Below are positions 26,831 to 35,523 of a stretch of 64,000 bases of DNA, piece after piece. This DNA is from Acidobacteria bacterium SCN 69-37. GTDB lineage: Bacteria > Acidobacteriota > Vicinamibacteria > Vicinamibacterales > SCN-69-37. The stretch covers positions 1-64,000 of the forward strand of contig MEDJ01000012.1 in NCBI GenBank assembly GCA_001724025.1, written 5' to 3'. Positions within the stretch are counted from its first letter, which is position 1. Each line of letters starts with the position of its first letter. A model generated the notes under the pieces. It was not told where the DNA came from. It made no database searches and was given only the letters and a program-made list of their open reading frames with translations. A program made the translations under genes and the position numbers.

Positions 26831-29348
26831 ATGCGGTTTCCTGCTGCCAGACGCGCCAGAAAGCTCCTGCTCTTCTTCGGAATCCTCGCCTGCCTTGCCG
26901 TGACATCGCCCGTATCACCGCCGATCATGGCGGCACCAGGGCCCGCCTTGCTTGTGCCGTCCGTCAGTGCCAATGTCCGGCCCCTACCCAACGACAACGG
27001 CTGGAACAACGCCTCGGTCGTGGTCTCGTTCGAATGCGAGGACGCACCCGTCAGTTGCAGCGCGCCGGCGCCAATCGCCAACGAAACGACCGCCTTTGAG
27101 GTCTTCGGCTATGGCAACGACGGCGTCACCGAGGCACAGACGAGCGTGTTCGTCAGTATTGACGTCACGCCGCCCGTCGTGACAATCACGTCTCCGTCGT
27201 CTGGCACCACGAATGCCTCGAGTGCCGCGATCGAGGCCATCGTCTCGGACAGCCGTTCTGGTGTCGATGCGGTCTACTGCAACGGTGAAAGAGGCGACTC
27301 TTGACGATGGCGTGGTTGAATGTACAGTTGATCTCGCCAAAGGCAGGAATGCTGTCATAGTGACCGCCATCGATCGAGCAGGCAATAGCTCCTCCCGATC
27401 GATTCGCCTAACGAGAACAGGCACGCCGTCATCCATTCGGGCAACACCAACGACGCGAATCATGCTGGTCGGCGAGACGCACCTCCTGCGTGTGGTCGAC
27501 GACTTCGGGCAAGCTGTCACCGATGCGACGTGGACGACGGATGCCGACGACGTTGCCGAGATCGGAGTCGTCAACGGGGAGAACCGGGTCGAGGCGACCG
27601 GCATTGGCTCGACCATCTTGACTGCAACGTCAGGCACTCTCACAGCGACCGTTGAAATCACGGTAGTGGCTACCCGCACAACTGGCGATGTCGTGTGGCG
27701 CTCTACGCCCGAGGCTGACGACACATGGTGGCCCCACTACCCACAGTACACAGGCCCCAACGACCCGGCCATTTTCTCATTCGAACAAGATCCGGACGGC
27801 TATGTGATCAAGGCACTCGGGACTCAGGGCACTGAAAGCTGGCGTCAACACATCGGGTGGAACTGGCCACTGATGACCGATACCTTCGGAGGGCTGCTTG
27901 TGAACACATCGACCGGGACACTCCGGCGCATCGCGGGGCCGTCTGGCGTGGCGGATTGGGAATTGACGGCCGGCGCAGACCGATGGGCGCAGAACGCGGA
28001 CGGCGTGCTATTTGGTATCGAAGACAGCCAGACTAGCTCCGACGTGCGTTATGTCATTGGCGTAGACGGCAGTACGGGTCAGGTCATATTCCGGCGTGAA
28101 CTTCCGACAAGCCACTACGCGACCTTCAACAGCGATTGCCATACAGACCGAAACAATGCCGGCGCCATGCGCCCCCAAGTGTCAGATCCCGTGGTTGGCC
28201 AAGGCGGTGCCGCGTATATTCAGGTCGCAACGACTGACTCGACCCAGGATTACTTCCCGTGTGGGATAGGCGCAGTATCGCACACAAGTAATCTGAGGCT
28301 CTTTCGCATCACAGCCACGGGTAGCAGCACGGAGACGACGCTGTGGAATTTCAGTACGAGCGGTCCCGGCGGAACGCCCACCGAGGTTGCCAACCCGGAA
28401 TTCACCCTACCTCTCCCATCAGGCGAAATCGCCACAACGCTGAGGATCAGCGGAACATCGGGCTCGTCACGGGAGACCCTCCTGGTTTCCGGCGGCTCGG
28501 CATCGTCTCTGACAGCCATCGGAGCCATGGTTCCTGTACTCGTGGACAACCATGGGACCATATTCGCCACCGACGGCGGCTCGACGATGAATGCCGTCAA
28601 CGCGGCGGGTCAGGCACTGTGGTCCGACTCCACGGAAGCCATGCCGATTCAGTCCATGGGCGACGGAGGAGTCGTGACCTATGACGGATTGGCCATGACG
28701 GTGTACGACAATCTCGGAAACGCCGCCTCACCAATTCCGCTCGAGATTGAAAGACCCGCTTCGCTGGTGGCGCTTGGACGTTGGACTGGCGTTCAGTACA
28801 ACGAAATCGAAGAACGGTACGATCTCGTGACAGTCGTTGGTCCGGAGGCAATGCGGACTGAATTCGAGTACGCGACTCAAGGCCCACCTGCGCAAAGGCA
28901 CCAGATCAGCCAGTACGACACCGCGGATATCGCTGCTGGCGCGACTCTCCGTTTCTACTTCGATACCTCATACAAACTCGACAAAGAGTTCGGTGGATCA
29001 ATCTGCAAGGTCGATGATCGGTATATCGGCACCGTGCCGGAACAAAGTCCGTACGCTGACACCGTCATAGTCACCCTCTGTGACGTCGGGCAGACACCTG
29101 TCGGTCCGTACCACACACACGGAAAGTGGGGTAACGATGGCATGAGCAGCGCCGACATGCTCTGCGCCAAGGTCGGATGCACGGGGGCTCCACGTCCGCC
29201 CTACGGAGCCGGAAAACCCTGGTGGGTCAGTAACTCCTGCGGCGCTGTTCGCCGATACACTTATCTCGGCACCTGGAACGACGGGGACGATCCGCTCGTT
29301 GCGGGCCCGCATCGCGAGTACGTCACGGTCTACGGTTGCCATCAATGA
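26831..29348 (+). pseudogene. Secreted Ig-like/Big_2 protein with JAMM-like C-terminus, one frameshift
   Basis: The gene starts at ATG 26831 with GGAGG six bases upstream and encodes a signal peptide (LLLFFGILACLAV). The frame stops at TGA 27302-27304. The +1 frame continues the same protein from about 27290 to 29348; skipping one A in the GAAAG at 27287-27291 joins YCNGE to EATLDDG without a gap. Domains: Ig-like repeats to about 28% of the length, a Big_2-type domain (VGETHLLRVVDDFGQ), a beta-rich region with PQQ-like repeats, and a C-terminal domain with HTHG, SSAD and GKPWW. A/T-richer than its neighbours. Total about 838 residues if joined. Confidence 0.75.
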
Positions 29349-29360
29349 GAGGAAACGGGC

Positions 29361-29849
29361 ATGCTCAAATTTGTTCTTGTCGCAGCAAGCCTCGTCGCGT
29401 GGACGATTGTCCCCGTTGTCCAGCAGGTTCGCACGTTCGATGACCTGGAGCATCGAACCGGCTGGATCTTCCTCGGCCTGATCGATGCCACATACGACGA
29501 GCACATGCTCATGTCTGCCCCGGTCGCGGTCGAGGAAACAGCTCCGAGAGAACACCGCTTCAAGCTCGCGAGAGCCGGCTACGTGATCGAGCTCCTTCGG
29601 GACGAGCCGCTGCTCATCCGCGACTACAAGACACGCGGTGAAGAGGAGCGGCTCTGGGCGCCAGTCAGGTATCCGGAAGTCCTGGAGTCCGAGCGCGGTG
29701 CGGACGAAACCGGCATCATTCTGCCGGCAAAGTCCCGTTTTCTCCTGGCTGTCGTCGCCAAGTCCCCGCCCAGTCCGCGCGGAACAATGGGAGTCTTTGG
29801 CCGTCTGGAGCCCGCGCCACCGATTGAATACGCACCTCCGCCGCAGTAG
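29361..29849 (+). CDS. Small exported protein of unknown function next to the Ig/JAMM-like gene
   Basis: A 162-residue protein with a short hydrophobic N-terminus (LKFVLVAASLVAWTIV), then a mixed alpha/beta body (GWIFLGLIDATYDEHML, YVIELLRDEPLLI) and a Pro-rich end. No domain is recognised. It starts 12 bases after the Ig/JAMM-like gene, with GAGG upstream, so the two share a transcript. It might assist or neutralise the large protein; nothing in its sequence proves either. Confidence 0.65.
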   Translation: MLKFVLVAASLVAWTIVPVVQQVRTFDDLEHRTGWIFLGLIDATYDEHMLMSAPVAVEETAPREHRFKLARAGYVIELLRDEPLLIRDYKTRGEEERLWAPVRYPEVLESERGADETGIILPAKSRFLLAVVAKSPPSPRGTMGVFGRLEPAPPIEYAPPPQ

Positions 29850-29900
29850 GCAGCGACGTTCTTACACGACGCGCCCGGCGCCTGGCCGCCTCGTGCGGTG

Positions 29901-30398
29901 TCAGGCGCCGGGCGTCAGAATCGCCGCCAGCGCCTCGCGAATCCGCGCCGCCGTCACCGGCAGTTCTTCGGGCAGCACGCGCGTCTCGCCGAACACGGTC
30001 ATGAAGCTCGTGTCGCCGTCCCAGCGCGGAACGACGTGCATGTGCAGGTGCTCGGCAATGCCGGCCCCGGCGGATCGGCCGAGGTTCATGCCGAGGTTGA
30101 AGCCGTGCGGGGCGTAGACAGCGCCGAGGGCCTGTTCGGCCGCCTGGCCGAGCGCCATGATCTCGAGCAGTTCGTCGGCGTCGAGATCCGCCAAGCGCGC
30201 CACGTGCCGTTTCGGCACGATCATCACGTGGCCGTTGTTGTAGGGAAACTTGTTGAGGATGATGAACGCGCGCGCGGCCACCCACGCCACGAGCGGCTCG
30301 TCGCCGCGGGCCAGGGCGTCGCAGAACACGCACGCGGGACGCGGGGCGCCGGCCGTGGTCACGTACGACAGTCTCCAGGGCGTCCAGAGCCGGTACAT
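29901..30398 (-). CDS. HIT-family hydrolase
   Basis: A 165-residue nucleotide hydrolase or transferase of the histidine-triad family. CVFC appears near the N-terminus, followed by ILNKFPYNNGHVMIVPKRHV, NLGRSAGAGIAEHLHMHVVPRW with the histidine triad HLHMH. This resembles the Ap4A-phosphorylase-like bacterial group; substrate not known. It lies nine bases downstream of the HU/IHF gene. Confidence 0.9.
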   Translation of the reverse strand: MYRLWTPWRLSYVTTAGAPRPACVFCDALARGDEPLVAWVAARAFIILNKFPYNNGHVMIVPKRHVARLADLDADELLEIMALGQAAEQALGAVYAPHGFNLGMNLGRSAGAGIAEHLHMHVVPRWDGDTSFMTVFGETRVLPEELPVTAARIREALAAILTPGA

Positions 30399-30407
30399 AC
30401 GGCGCCG

Positions 30408-30731
30408 CTAGACAGGCCGGGCGCCTGCCTGATCGAGGGCCTCGGCCTCCGCATCCGCCTTGTTGATGAGATCTTTCAGTTCCTTGCCCGGCTTGAAGTA
30501 GGGCACCTGCTTCGGGGGCACGTCCACCCGATCGCCGGTCTTCGGATTGCGCCCCTTGCGCGACTCGCGGCGACGCAGGCGGAAGCTGCCGAACCCGCGC
30601 AGTTCGATCTTCTCGCCCCGCTGCAGGGCCTCGACGATGCTCTGGAACACCGTGTCGACGATGACCTCCGCATGTTTCTTGGTCAGGGTCGCCACCTGGG
30701 CCACTTCTTCGACGAGTTCGGCTTTGGTCAT
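30408..30731 (-). CDS. HU/IHF-family DNA-bending protein
   Basis: A 107-residue nucleoid protein. It has the family sequence TKAELVEEVA, IELRGFGSFRLRRRESRKGRNPKTGD with the beta-arm RNPKTG, and FKPGKELKDLIN. It bends DNA as a dimer. An Ala/Glu-rich tail of about 12 residues follows the standard end. Its place after rpsA resembles the rpsA-ihfB order of many genomes, so an IHF-beta-like origin is possible. Confidence 0.92.
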   Translation of the reverse strand: MTKAELVEEVAQVATLTKKHAEVIVDTVFQSIVEALQRGEKIELRGFGSFRLRRRESRKGRNPKTGDRVDVPPKQVPYFKPGKELKDLINKADAEAEALDQAGARPV

Positions 30732-30828
30732 GGGAGGAGGACATCAACGGGCCGGCCGTGAGGCCGACCCGTCTGGCTTTCTCGCGTGCGAGGCGGAGAC
30801 CTGCGGGCGTCCGCAGGCCCCTCGGTCC

Positions 30829-32583
30829 CTACTTCAAGTGCTTGAAGTGGTCGCCCAGGGTCACTTCCGGACGGCCCGTCGACTCGGCATAGGCCTCCCA
30901 GTCGGCACGGAACTCGGCGTCCTTGAGCGCGCGGATGCTCAGGCCGATCTTCCGCTCCTCCGGCACGAGCCGGATGATCTTCATCTGGTAGGTTTCACCG
31001 GCCTTCAGCTCGAGCTTCTCGGCGCCCTGCGCCGAGTCGAACTCGGAGACGTGGATGAGCCCCTCGATGCCGTCGGCCAGTTCGACGAACGCGCCGAAGT
31101 TGGTCAGCCGCACGACCTTGCCGTCGACCACGCCGCCGACTTGGTGCGTCTCGAAGAACTCCTTCCAGATGCCCGTCTGCAGCTGCTTCAGCCCGAGCGA
31201 GAGCCGCTGGTTCTCGGCGTCGATGCTGAGCACCTGCGCCTCGACCGCGTCGCCCTTCTTGAGCACTTCCGACGGGTGCTTGACCTTGCTCCACGACATG
31301 TCCGAGATGTGGATGAGGCCGTCGATGCCCTCCTCCACCTCGACAAACGCGCCGAACTCGGTCAGGTTGCGCACCTTGCCGTTGATCGTCGTGCCGATCG
31401 GATACTTGCCGGCCAGCTCGTGCCACGGGTTGCTCTCGACCTGCTTCAGGCCGAGCGAGATGCGCCGCGCGCCCGGATCCACGCCGAGCACCATGGCCTC
31501 GACCATGTCGCCGACGTTGAGAATCTTCGACGGGTGCTTGACGCGCTTGCTCCACGACATCTCGGAGACGTGGATCAGCCCCTCGACGCCCGGCTCGAGC
31601 TCGATGAACGCGCCGTAGTCGGTGAGGCTCACCACCTTGCCCGACACGCGGATGCCCACCGGGTAGCGCTCGATCGAGTTGCTCCACGGATCGGGCACGA
31701 GCTGCTTGTGGCCGAGCGAGACGCGCTCGGTCGCCGCGTCGTACTTCAGCACGATGACGTCGATGTCATCGCCGACCTTGACGACTTCCGACGGGTGCGT
31801 CACGCGCCCCCACGACATGTCCGTGATGTGCAGCAGACCGTCGATCCCGCCCAGGTCGATGAACGCGCCGTAGTCGGTGAGGTTCTTCACCGTGCCACGC
31901 AGCACCTTGCCCTCGGCCAGCGTGTCGAGCGTGATCTTCTTCTTCTCGGCGTTCTCCTCCTCGAGGAGGACCTTGCGCGAGAGCACGATGTTGCCGCGCT
32001 TCTTGTTGACCTTGATGACGCGCATGCGCAGTTCCTGCCCGCGCAGGCCATCCAGGTTGCGCACCGGCCGCACGTCGATCTGCGAACCGGGCAGGAACGC
32101 GCGCACGCCGATGTCGACCGCCAGGCCGCCCTTGATGCGCTCGATGACGCGGCCGATGACGACCTTCTTTTCCTGGTAGGCCTTCTCGACCTCGTCCCAG
32201 ATCTTCATCTTCTCGGCCTTCTCGCGCGAGAGGACGACGTAGCCGTCGCGATCCTCGGTGCGCTCGAGAAGGACGTCGACCGTGTCACCCGGCTGCGCGG
32301 TGACCTGTCCGGTCTCGTCGATGAACTCTTCGATGGCGATGATGCCTTCGGACTTGAAGCCGACGTCGACGACGACCTCGGTCGGCGTCACCTTGACGAC
32401 GGTGCCCTTGACGACTTCACCTTCCGCCAGGTTGCGGAAGCTGGTATCGTAAAACTCCAGCAAGCGCGCATATTCCTGCGGGTCGGTCTCACCGTCCTGC
32501 GATGAGGAGAATGTCGAGAAACCAGGTGGAATCTTTACTCCTCCTTGTGTCTTGTCTTTCTTGGTCAGTTCAGCGTTGCCCAT
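30829..32583 (-). CDS. rpsA: 30S ribosomal protein S1
   Basis: S1 holds mRNA on the small subunit. The 584-residue protein contains six S1 RNA-binding domains in a row; domains 3-6 carry the clear GKV-LTDYGAF/TEFGAFVE-GLIHVSEMSW pattern, while domains 1-2 are the diverged ribosome-binding type. ATG 32583 directly precedes MGNAELTKKDK; a longer frame from 32673 lacks support. It is divergent from the histone-like gene, with 140 bases between them for promoters. Confidence 0.95.
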   Translation of the reverse strand: MGNAELTKKDKTQGGVKIPPGFSTFSSSQDGETDPQEYARLLEFYDTSFRNLAEGEVVKGTVVKVTPTEVVVDVGFKSEGIIAIEEFIDETGQVTAQPGDTVDVLLERTEDRDGYVVLSREKAEKMKIWDEVEKAYQEKKVVIGRVIERIKGGLAVDIGVRAFLPGSQIDVRPVRNLDGLRGQELRMRVIKVNKKRGNIVLSRKVLLEEENAEKKKITLDTLAEGKVLRGTVKNLTDYGAFIDLGGIDGLLHITDMSWGRVTHPSEVVKVGDDIDVIVLKYDAATERVSLGHKQLVPDPWSNSIERYPVGIRVSGKVVSLTDYGAFIELEPGVEGLIHVSEMSWSKRVKHPSKILNVGDMVEAMVLGVDPGARRISLGLKQVESNPWHELAGKYPIGTTINGKVRNLTEFGAFVEVEEGIDGLIHISDMSWSKVKHPSEVLKKGDAVEAQVLSIDAENQRLSLGLKQLQTGIWKEFFETHQVGGVVDGKVVRLTNFGAFVELADGIEGLIHVSEFDSAQGAEKLELKAGETYQMKIIRLVPEERKIGLSIRALKDAEFRADWEAYAESTGRPEVTLGDHFKHLK

Positions 32584-32723
32584 TGCGGTCCTGGTCTCCT
32601 CACGTCTCGGATGTGTCGAATCGCAGCTTCGACGGGCTGTCGGTTCTCGTCGCCTTTGGAGCGATAAGCACAATATGATCCGACACTTAGGGGGTCCGGG
32701 TCAACCGGGCAGGGGGAAGCGTC

Positions 32724-33599
32724 ATGGCAGCCAGCAAGCCGAAGACCCGCTCTCGCACCACGCCACGCGCTCGTAAGGCGCGAAAAACCACCAGGCCCCG
32801 GACGCGGTCCGCCGCCCCGGCCCGTGCCCGCCGGCCGGTCCGCCGGGCGAAAACCACCAGGAAGACCACCACGGCCAAGCGTCCGGCCGCGGCGGCCAGG
32901 AAACGTCGGCGCACGCCCGCCCCCGCGGCCCGGACCACCAGAACGGCCGCGTCCACGACACGCCGGACCCGCCCCGGTGCCAGGCCACGACCGGCGTCGC
33001 GCACCGCACGGCCGGCCGCCCCGAAGAAGCGCCCGGCGCAGAAGAAATCGATCGCGAAGCGGCCGCAGGCGAAGGTGAAGGCGACGTCCAGCCCGTCCAG
33101 CCCGCTCAGAACAAAGAAAAAGAAGACGCAGACGCCGAAGGCCCGGCCCACATCAAAGCCGACGCCCTCCTCGGCCACGACGCGCCGGCGGACGCCGGCA
33201 GCCAGAGCGACCAGCGCGGCCCGTCGCCGCCCCGCGGACGCCGGCCGACGTCCCACCGTCACGTCCGACAGTCCGGAACGCCTGATGGCGTCGGTCCGGA
33301 CCGGCGCCGATGAATTGAAGCAGCTCCTGGAACAGCACACCGAGACCAGTCCGGTCTTGACCGCCGGCGATATCGACGCCCGGTGGGACGACGCCTACGC
33401 GGTGGGCGATGAAGCGCCCGGCGGCGACAACCCGACGCCCGATCAGGATCGAGTCGACGACATCGGTCGGGCGTTGGGAGTCAACTATCAGGACAATGAA
33501 GAACTGCGCGGCAACGAGAAGATTCTCGAGCGCGACCGTCACCGGTGGGAACTCGACCCGGCGTCGTCGGACGACTGGCCGCACAAGGCGGACGACTGA
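32724..33599 (+). CDS. Histone-like basic tail fused to a DUF6335-type domain
   Basis: A 291-residue protein in two parts. Residues 1-180 are a very basic Lys/Arg/Ala/Pro/Thr tail of the H1-histone kind with no hydrophobic core. Residues 195-291 form an acidic domain with VLTAGDIDARWDDA, PTPDQDRVDDIGRALGV and ILERDRHRWELDP, which matches my memory of the DUF6335 family. A GGGGGAA ribosome site lies about seven bases before the ATG. The tail should bind nucleic acid; the domain's job is unknown. It lies upstream of stress-type genes on the opposite strand. Confidence 0.75.
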   Translation: MAASKPKTRSRTTPRARKARKTTRPRTRSAAPARARRPVRRAKTTRKTTTAKRPAAAARKRRRTPAPAARTTRTAASTTRRTRPGARPRPASRTARPAAPKKRPAQKKSIAKRPQAKVKATSSPSSPLRTKKKKTQTPKARPTSKPTPSSATTRRRTPAARATSAARRRPADAGRRPTVTSDSPERLMASVRTGADELKQLLEQHTETSPVLTAGDIDARWDDAYAVGDEAPGGDNPTPDQDRVDDIGRALGVNYQDNEELRGNEKILERDRHRWELDPASSDDWPHKADD

Positions 33600-33647
33600 C
33601 CGCGCCTGGCGGGCGGTCGGTGCGCCGCACGGCGACGCCGGGTGTCT

Positions 33648-33974
33648 CTACATCGTGGTGCGCGACTCGTCGTCGGCGTCGGACATCTCGTGATTGAACG
33701 CCTCGCGGGTCTCCTCGAAGCGCTCGCGCCCACGCTGCCACGCCTCGCGTCCGCGATCGACGGCGTCGTGCACGACAGACGAGGCCCGATCGTAGGTCCG
33801 TTCGGCCTGCCGGCGCAGCTGGCCGGCTGAACGGGCCATCTGCCCGCGGATCTCCGTCCCCGACCTGGGCGCCAGCAGCAGGCCGGCGGCAGCGCCGACG
33901 ACGGCGCCACACAACAGACCTGAAAGGAAGTCGTAGCCAGCCGATTCACGAACCGACATGTGGTGGTTGTGCAT
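33648..33974 (-). CDS. YtxH-like stress membrane protein
   Basis: A 108-residue protein of the YtxH type. One membrane segment is glycine-rich (FLSGLLCGAVVGAAAGLLLAP), followed directly by RSGTEIR and a long amphipathic helix. ATG 33974 (MHNHHMSVRESAG) fits with GGAGG upstream; longer frames lack a good start. It lies 114 bases after the small membrane gene, in the same direction, and probably shares its stress promoter. Confidence 0.82.
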   Translation of the reverse strand: MHNHHMSVRESAGYDFLSGLLCGAVVGAAAGLLLAPRSGTEIRGQMARSAGQLRRQAERTYDRASSVVHDAVDRGREAWQRGRERFEETREAFNHEMSDADDESRTTM

Positions 33975-34064
33975 GGTGTCCCTCCTCGTGGATGTGCGCG
34001 AGACCTCCGCCGGGCCGGAAAGCCTCGGCAGCCGTCTCGACAGTTGCGGCGTGTGCCCGGACGG

Positions 34065-34089
34065 ATCCCGGTGCACCCGGCACCGGGAT
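34065..34089 (-). terminator. Hairpin directly after the small membrane protein gene
   Basis: Perfect 10-bp arms ATCCCGGTGC/GCACCGGGAT with a 5-base loop, starting at the last base of the stop codon of the 34089-34238 gene. No T-run follows. It may protect the upstream message or partly end it before the YtxH gene. Confidence 0.6.
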
Positions 34090-34238
34090 TACACGGGCCG
34101 TCGTCCCTGGATGATGCGAATGAGGACGACAGCAATCGCCAGGAGCAGCAGGATGTGGATGAATCCCCCGAGCGTGTAGCTGCTGACGAGCCCCAGGAGC
34201 CACAACACGATGAGCAGCACGAAAATCGTCATGAGCAT
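34089..34238 (-). CDS. Small membrane protein of the lmo0937 type (49 residues)
   Basis: Reads MLMTIFVLLIVLWLLGLV, SSYTLGG, then IHILLLLAIAVVLIRII and a short basic end QGRRPV. Two membrane helices around a GG turn are the hallmark of the lmo0937-type small membrane proteins. A GGAGGCGAG ribosome site lies at the right distance. A sigma-54 promoter match lies about 50-65 bases upstream. It is shorter than common ORF cut-offs. Confidence 0.85.
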   Translation of the reverse strand: MLMTIFVLLIVLWLLGLVSSYTLGGFIHILLLLAIAVVLIRIIQGRRPV

Positions 34239-34288
34239 GATCTCGCCTCCAGCGGTGCGACCGCGACGCGGGCCGCGTCCCGGGCATG

Positions 34289-34304
34289 TGCAGGCTCCGT
34301 GCCG
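34289..34304 (-). promoter_or_regulatory. Candidate sigma-54 promoter of the lmo0937-like/YtxH operon
   Basis: On the minus strand CGGCACGGAGCCTGCA matches the sigma-54 consensus TGGCACG-N4-TTGCA with GG at 34303-34302 and GC at 34291-34290, exactly 10 bases between. The start would fall near 34278, leaving a leader of about 40 bases before ATG 34238. Confidence 0.6.
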
Positions 34305-34334
34305 CGTCGTCTCGACGCCGCCTGCCGGCCTCGT

Positions 34335-34760
34335 TCACGGCTGTTGAGAAGCGTCATACCCATCCACGGCAGCCGACGACACATCGGCAGCCGATACCGG
34401 ACCGAGCAGACGCTGGACTTCGAGACGGAGGGACTCCGGATCGCACGGCTTGGTCAGCACGCGGTCGCAGCCGGCGTCGAGCGCCTCCTGGATCGGCGCC
34501 GCCTGCGAATGCCCCGAGACGGCAATCAGCGGGATGTGGCGGGTGGACGGATCGGCGCGCAGGCGCCTGGCGAGTTCATACCCGGAGACGCCCGGCATCT
34601 CCAGGTCGAGGATCGCGAGATCCGGCGGCTGCGCCGTGGCCGACGCCAGCGCGGTGGCGCCGTCGGCCGCCGTGCTCACCTCGAAACCGCACATCCGGAG
34701 ATAGAGGCTCCAGACTTCCAGACCGTCGGGATAGTCGTCGACGAGGAGAATTCGCGCCAT
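34335..34760 (-). CDS. Single-domain CheY-like response regulator
   Basis: A 141-residue receiver domain with almost nothing else: LLVDDYPDGLEVWSLYLRMCG, phospho-acceptor Asp in LAILDLEMPGVSG, Ser/Thr position in IAVSGH and Lys in VLTKPCDPE. There is no output domain. It is divergent from the sensor kinase gene 121 bases away, so it may carry a phosphate between that kinase and another protein. Confidence 0.88.
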   Translation of the reverse strand: MARILLVDDYPDGLEVWSLYLRMCGFEVSTAADGATALASATAQPPDLAILDLEMPGVSGYELARRLRADPSTRHIPLIAVSGHSQAAPIQEALDAGCDRVLTKPCDPESLRLEVQRLLGPVSAADVSSAAVDGYDASQQP

Positions 34761-34851
34761 CAGTCCGCTCCATCCGTGTAAGAACTACGCACCGACGTCT
34801 GTCAGCGCACCGGACCTTCAACGTGCGTGCCAAGGCGCGACGTTCTCTCCG

Positions 34852-34867
34852 TTGGCAAGAAGGTTGC
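34852..34867 (+). promoter_or_regulatory. Candidate sigma-54 promoter before the reduced kinase gene
   Basis: TTGGCAAGAAGGTTGC has GG at 34854-34855 and GC at 34866-34867 with 10 bases between, as in sigma-54 promoters. The predicted start (about 34879) is only three bases before ATG 34882, which would leave no room for the visible GGAG ribosome site, so this is less convincing than the site at 34289-34304. Confidence 0.35.
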
Positions 34868-34881
34868 CGGAGAAACAGGAC

Positions 34882-35523
34882 ATGCCTGTCCCACTACCCA
34901 CAATGTGTGCAGTACTGGCGCATGAGCTGCGGAGTCCGCTGAGCGTCATCCAGGGCTACATCCGCCTGTTGCAGCGACAGCGTGACGCCGGACACCCGGA
35001 GGCGGCCATGCTCGACGCCATGCTCGACGCCACGGGACGTCTGACGGGCATCGCGCGCCAGGCGTCCGATCTCGGGGCATGGCTGACAGGGCCCGGTGCC
35101 GCCCCGCTGCCGGCGCACCGGGTGTCCGAGGTTGCGGCACGGCTCGCCGGACGGTTCGGCGCCGACAGCCCGATCGCCGCGACCGTGCATCCGGTGTCGG
35201 CGGCCGTCGGGGATCAACTGTTGCGATGCGACCCGCCTGCCCTCGTCGACGCCCTGTCGGCCGTCGTCAACGCCCTGCACCGCGAGGCCGGAGGCGCGCC
35301 TGTCGAGATCGCACTTGCCGATCCCGAGGCCACCGGCGCCGTGACGGTCCGCCTGCAGGCGCACGGACAGGGCCACGCGCGCCCGTTCTCGTTCGAGCGC
35401 GGCGGATCCGGCCTGGCGCTGGTCACCGCCTCGCACGTGCTCACGGCACACGGGGCGATCGTCGAACCAGCCGCAGGCGACGATCTCACCATCACGTTTC
35501 CGCACACAGGAGGTATCCAGTGA
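34882..35523 (+). CDS. Sensor histidine kinase with reduced ATP-binding domain
   Basis: A 213-residue cytosolic protein. A HisKA dimerisation helix is clear (LAHELRSPLSVIQGYIRLLQ, His near residue 14). In the GHKL domain the Asn-containing helix is weak (ALSAVVNALHREA), the DxGxG is absent (AHGQGHARPF stands in its place) and only the GGSGLALVTASHVLTAHG part is normal. It may act mainly as a phosphotransfer or phosphatase partner. GTGA overlap with the sigma-54 activator downstream. Confidence 0.78.
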   Translation: MPVPLPTMCAVLAHELRSPLSVIQGYIRLLQRQRDAGHPEAAMLDAMLDATGRLTGIARQASDLGAWLTGPGAAPLPAHRVSEVAARLAGRFGADSPIAATVHPVSAAVGDQLLRCDPPALVDALSAVVNALHREAGGAPVEIALADPEATGAVTVRLQAHGQGHARPFSFERGGSGLALVTASHVLTAHGAIVEPAAGDDLTITFPHTGGIQ

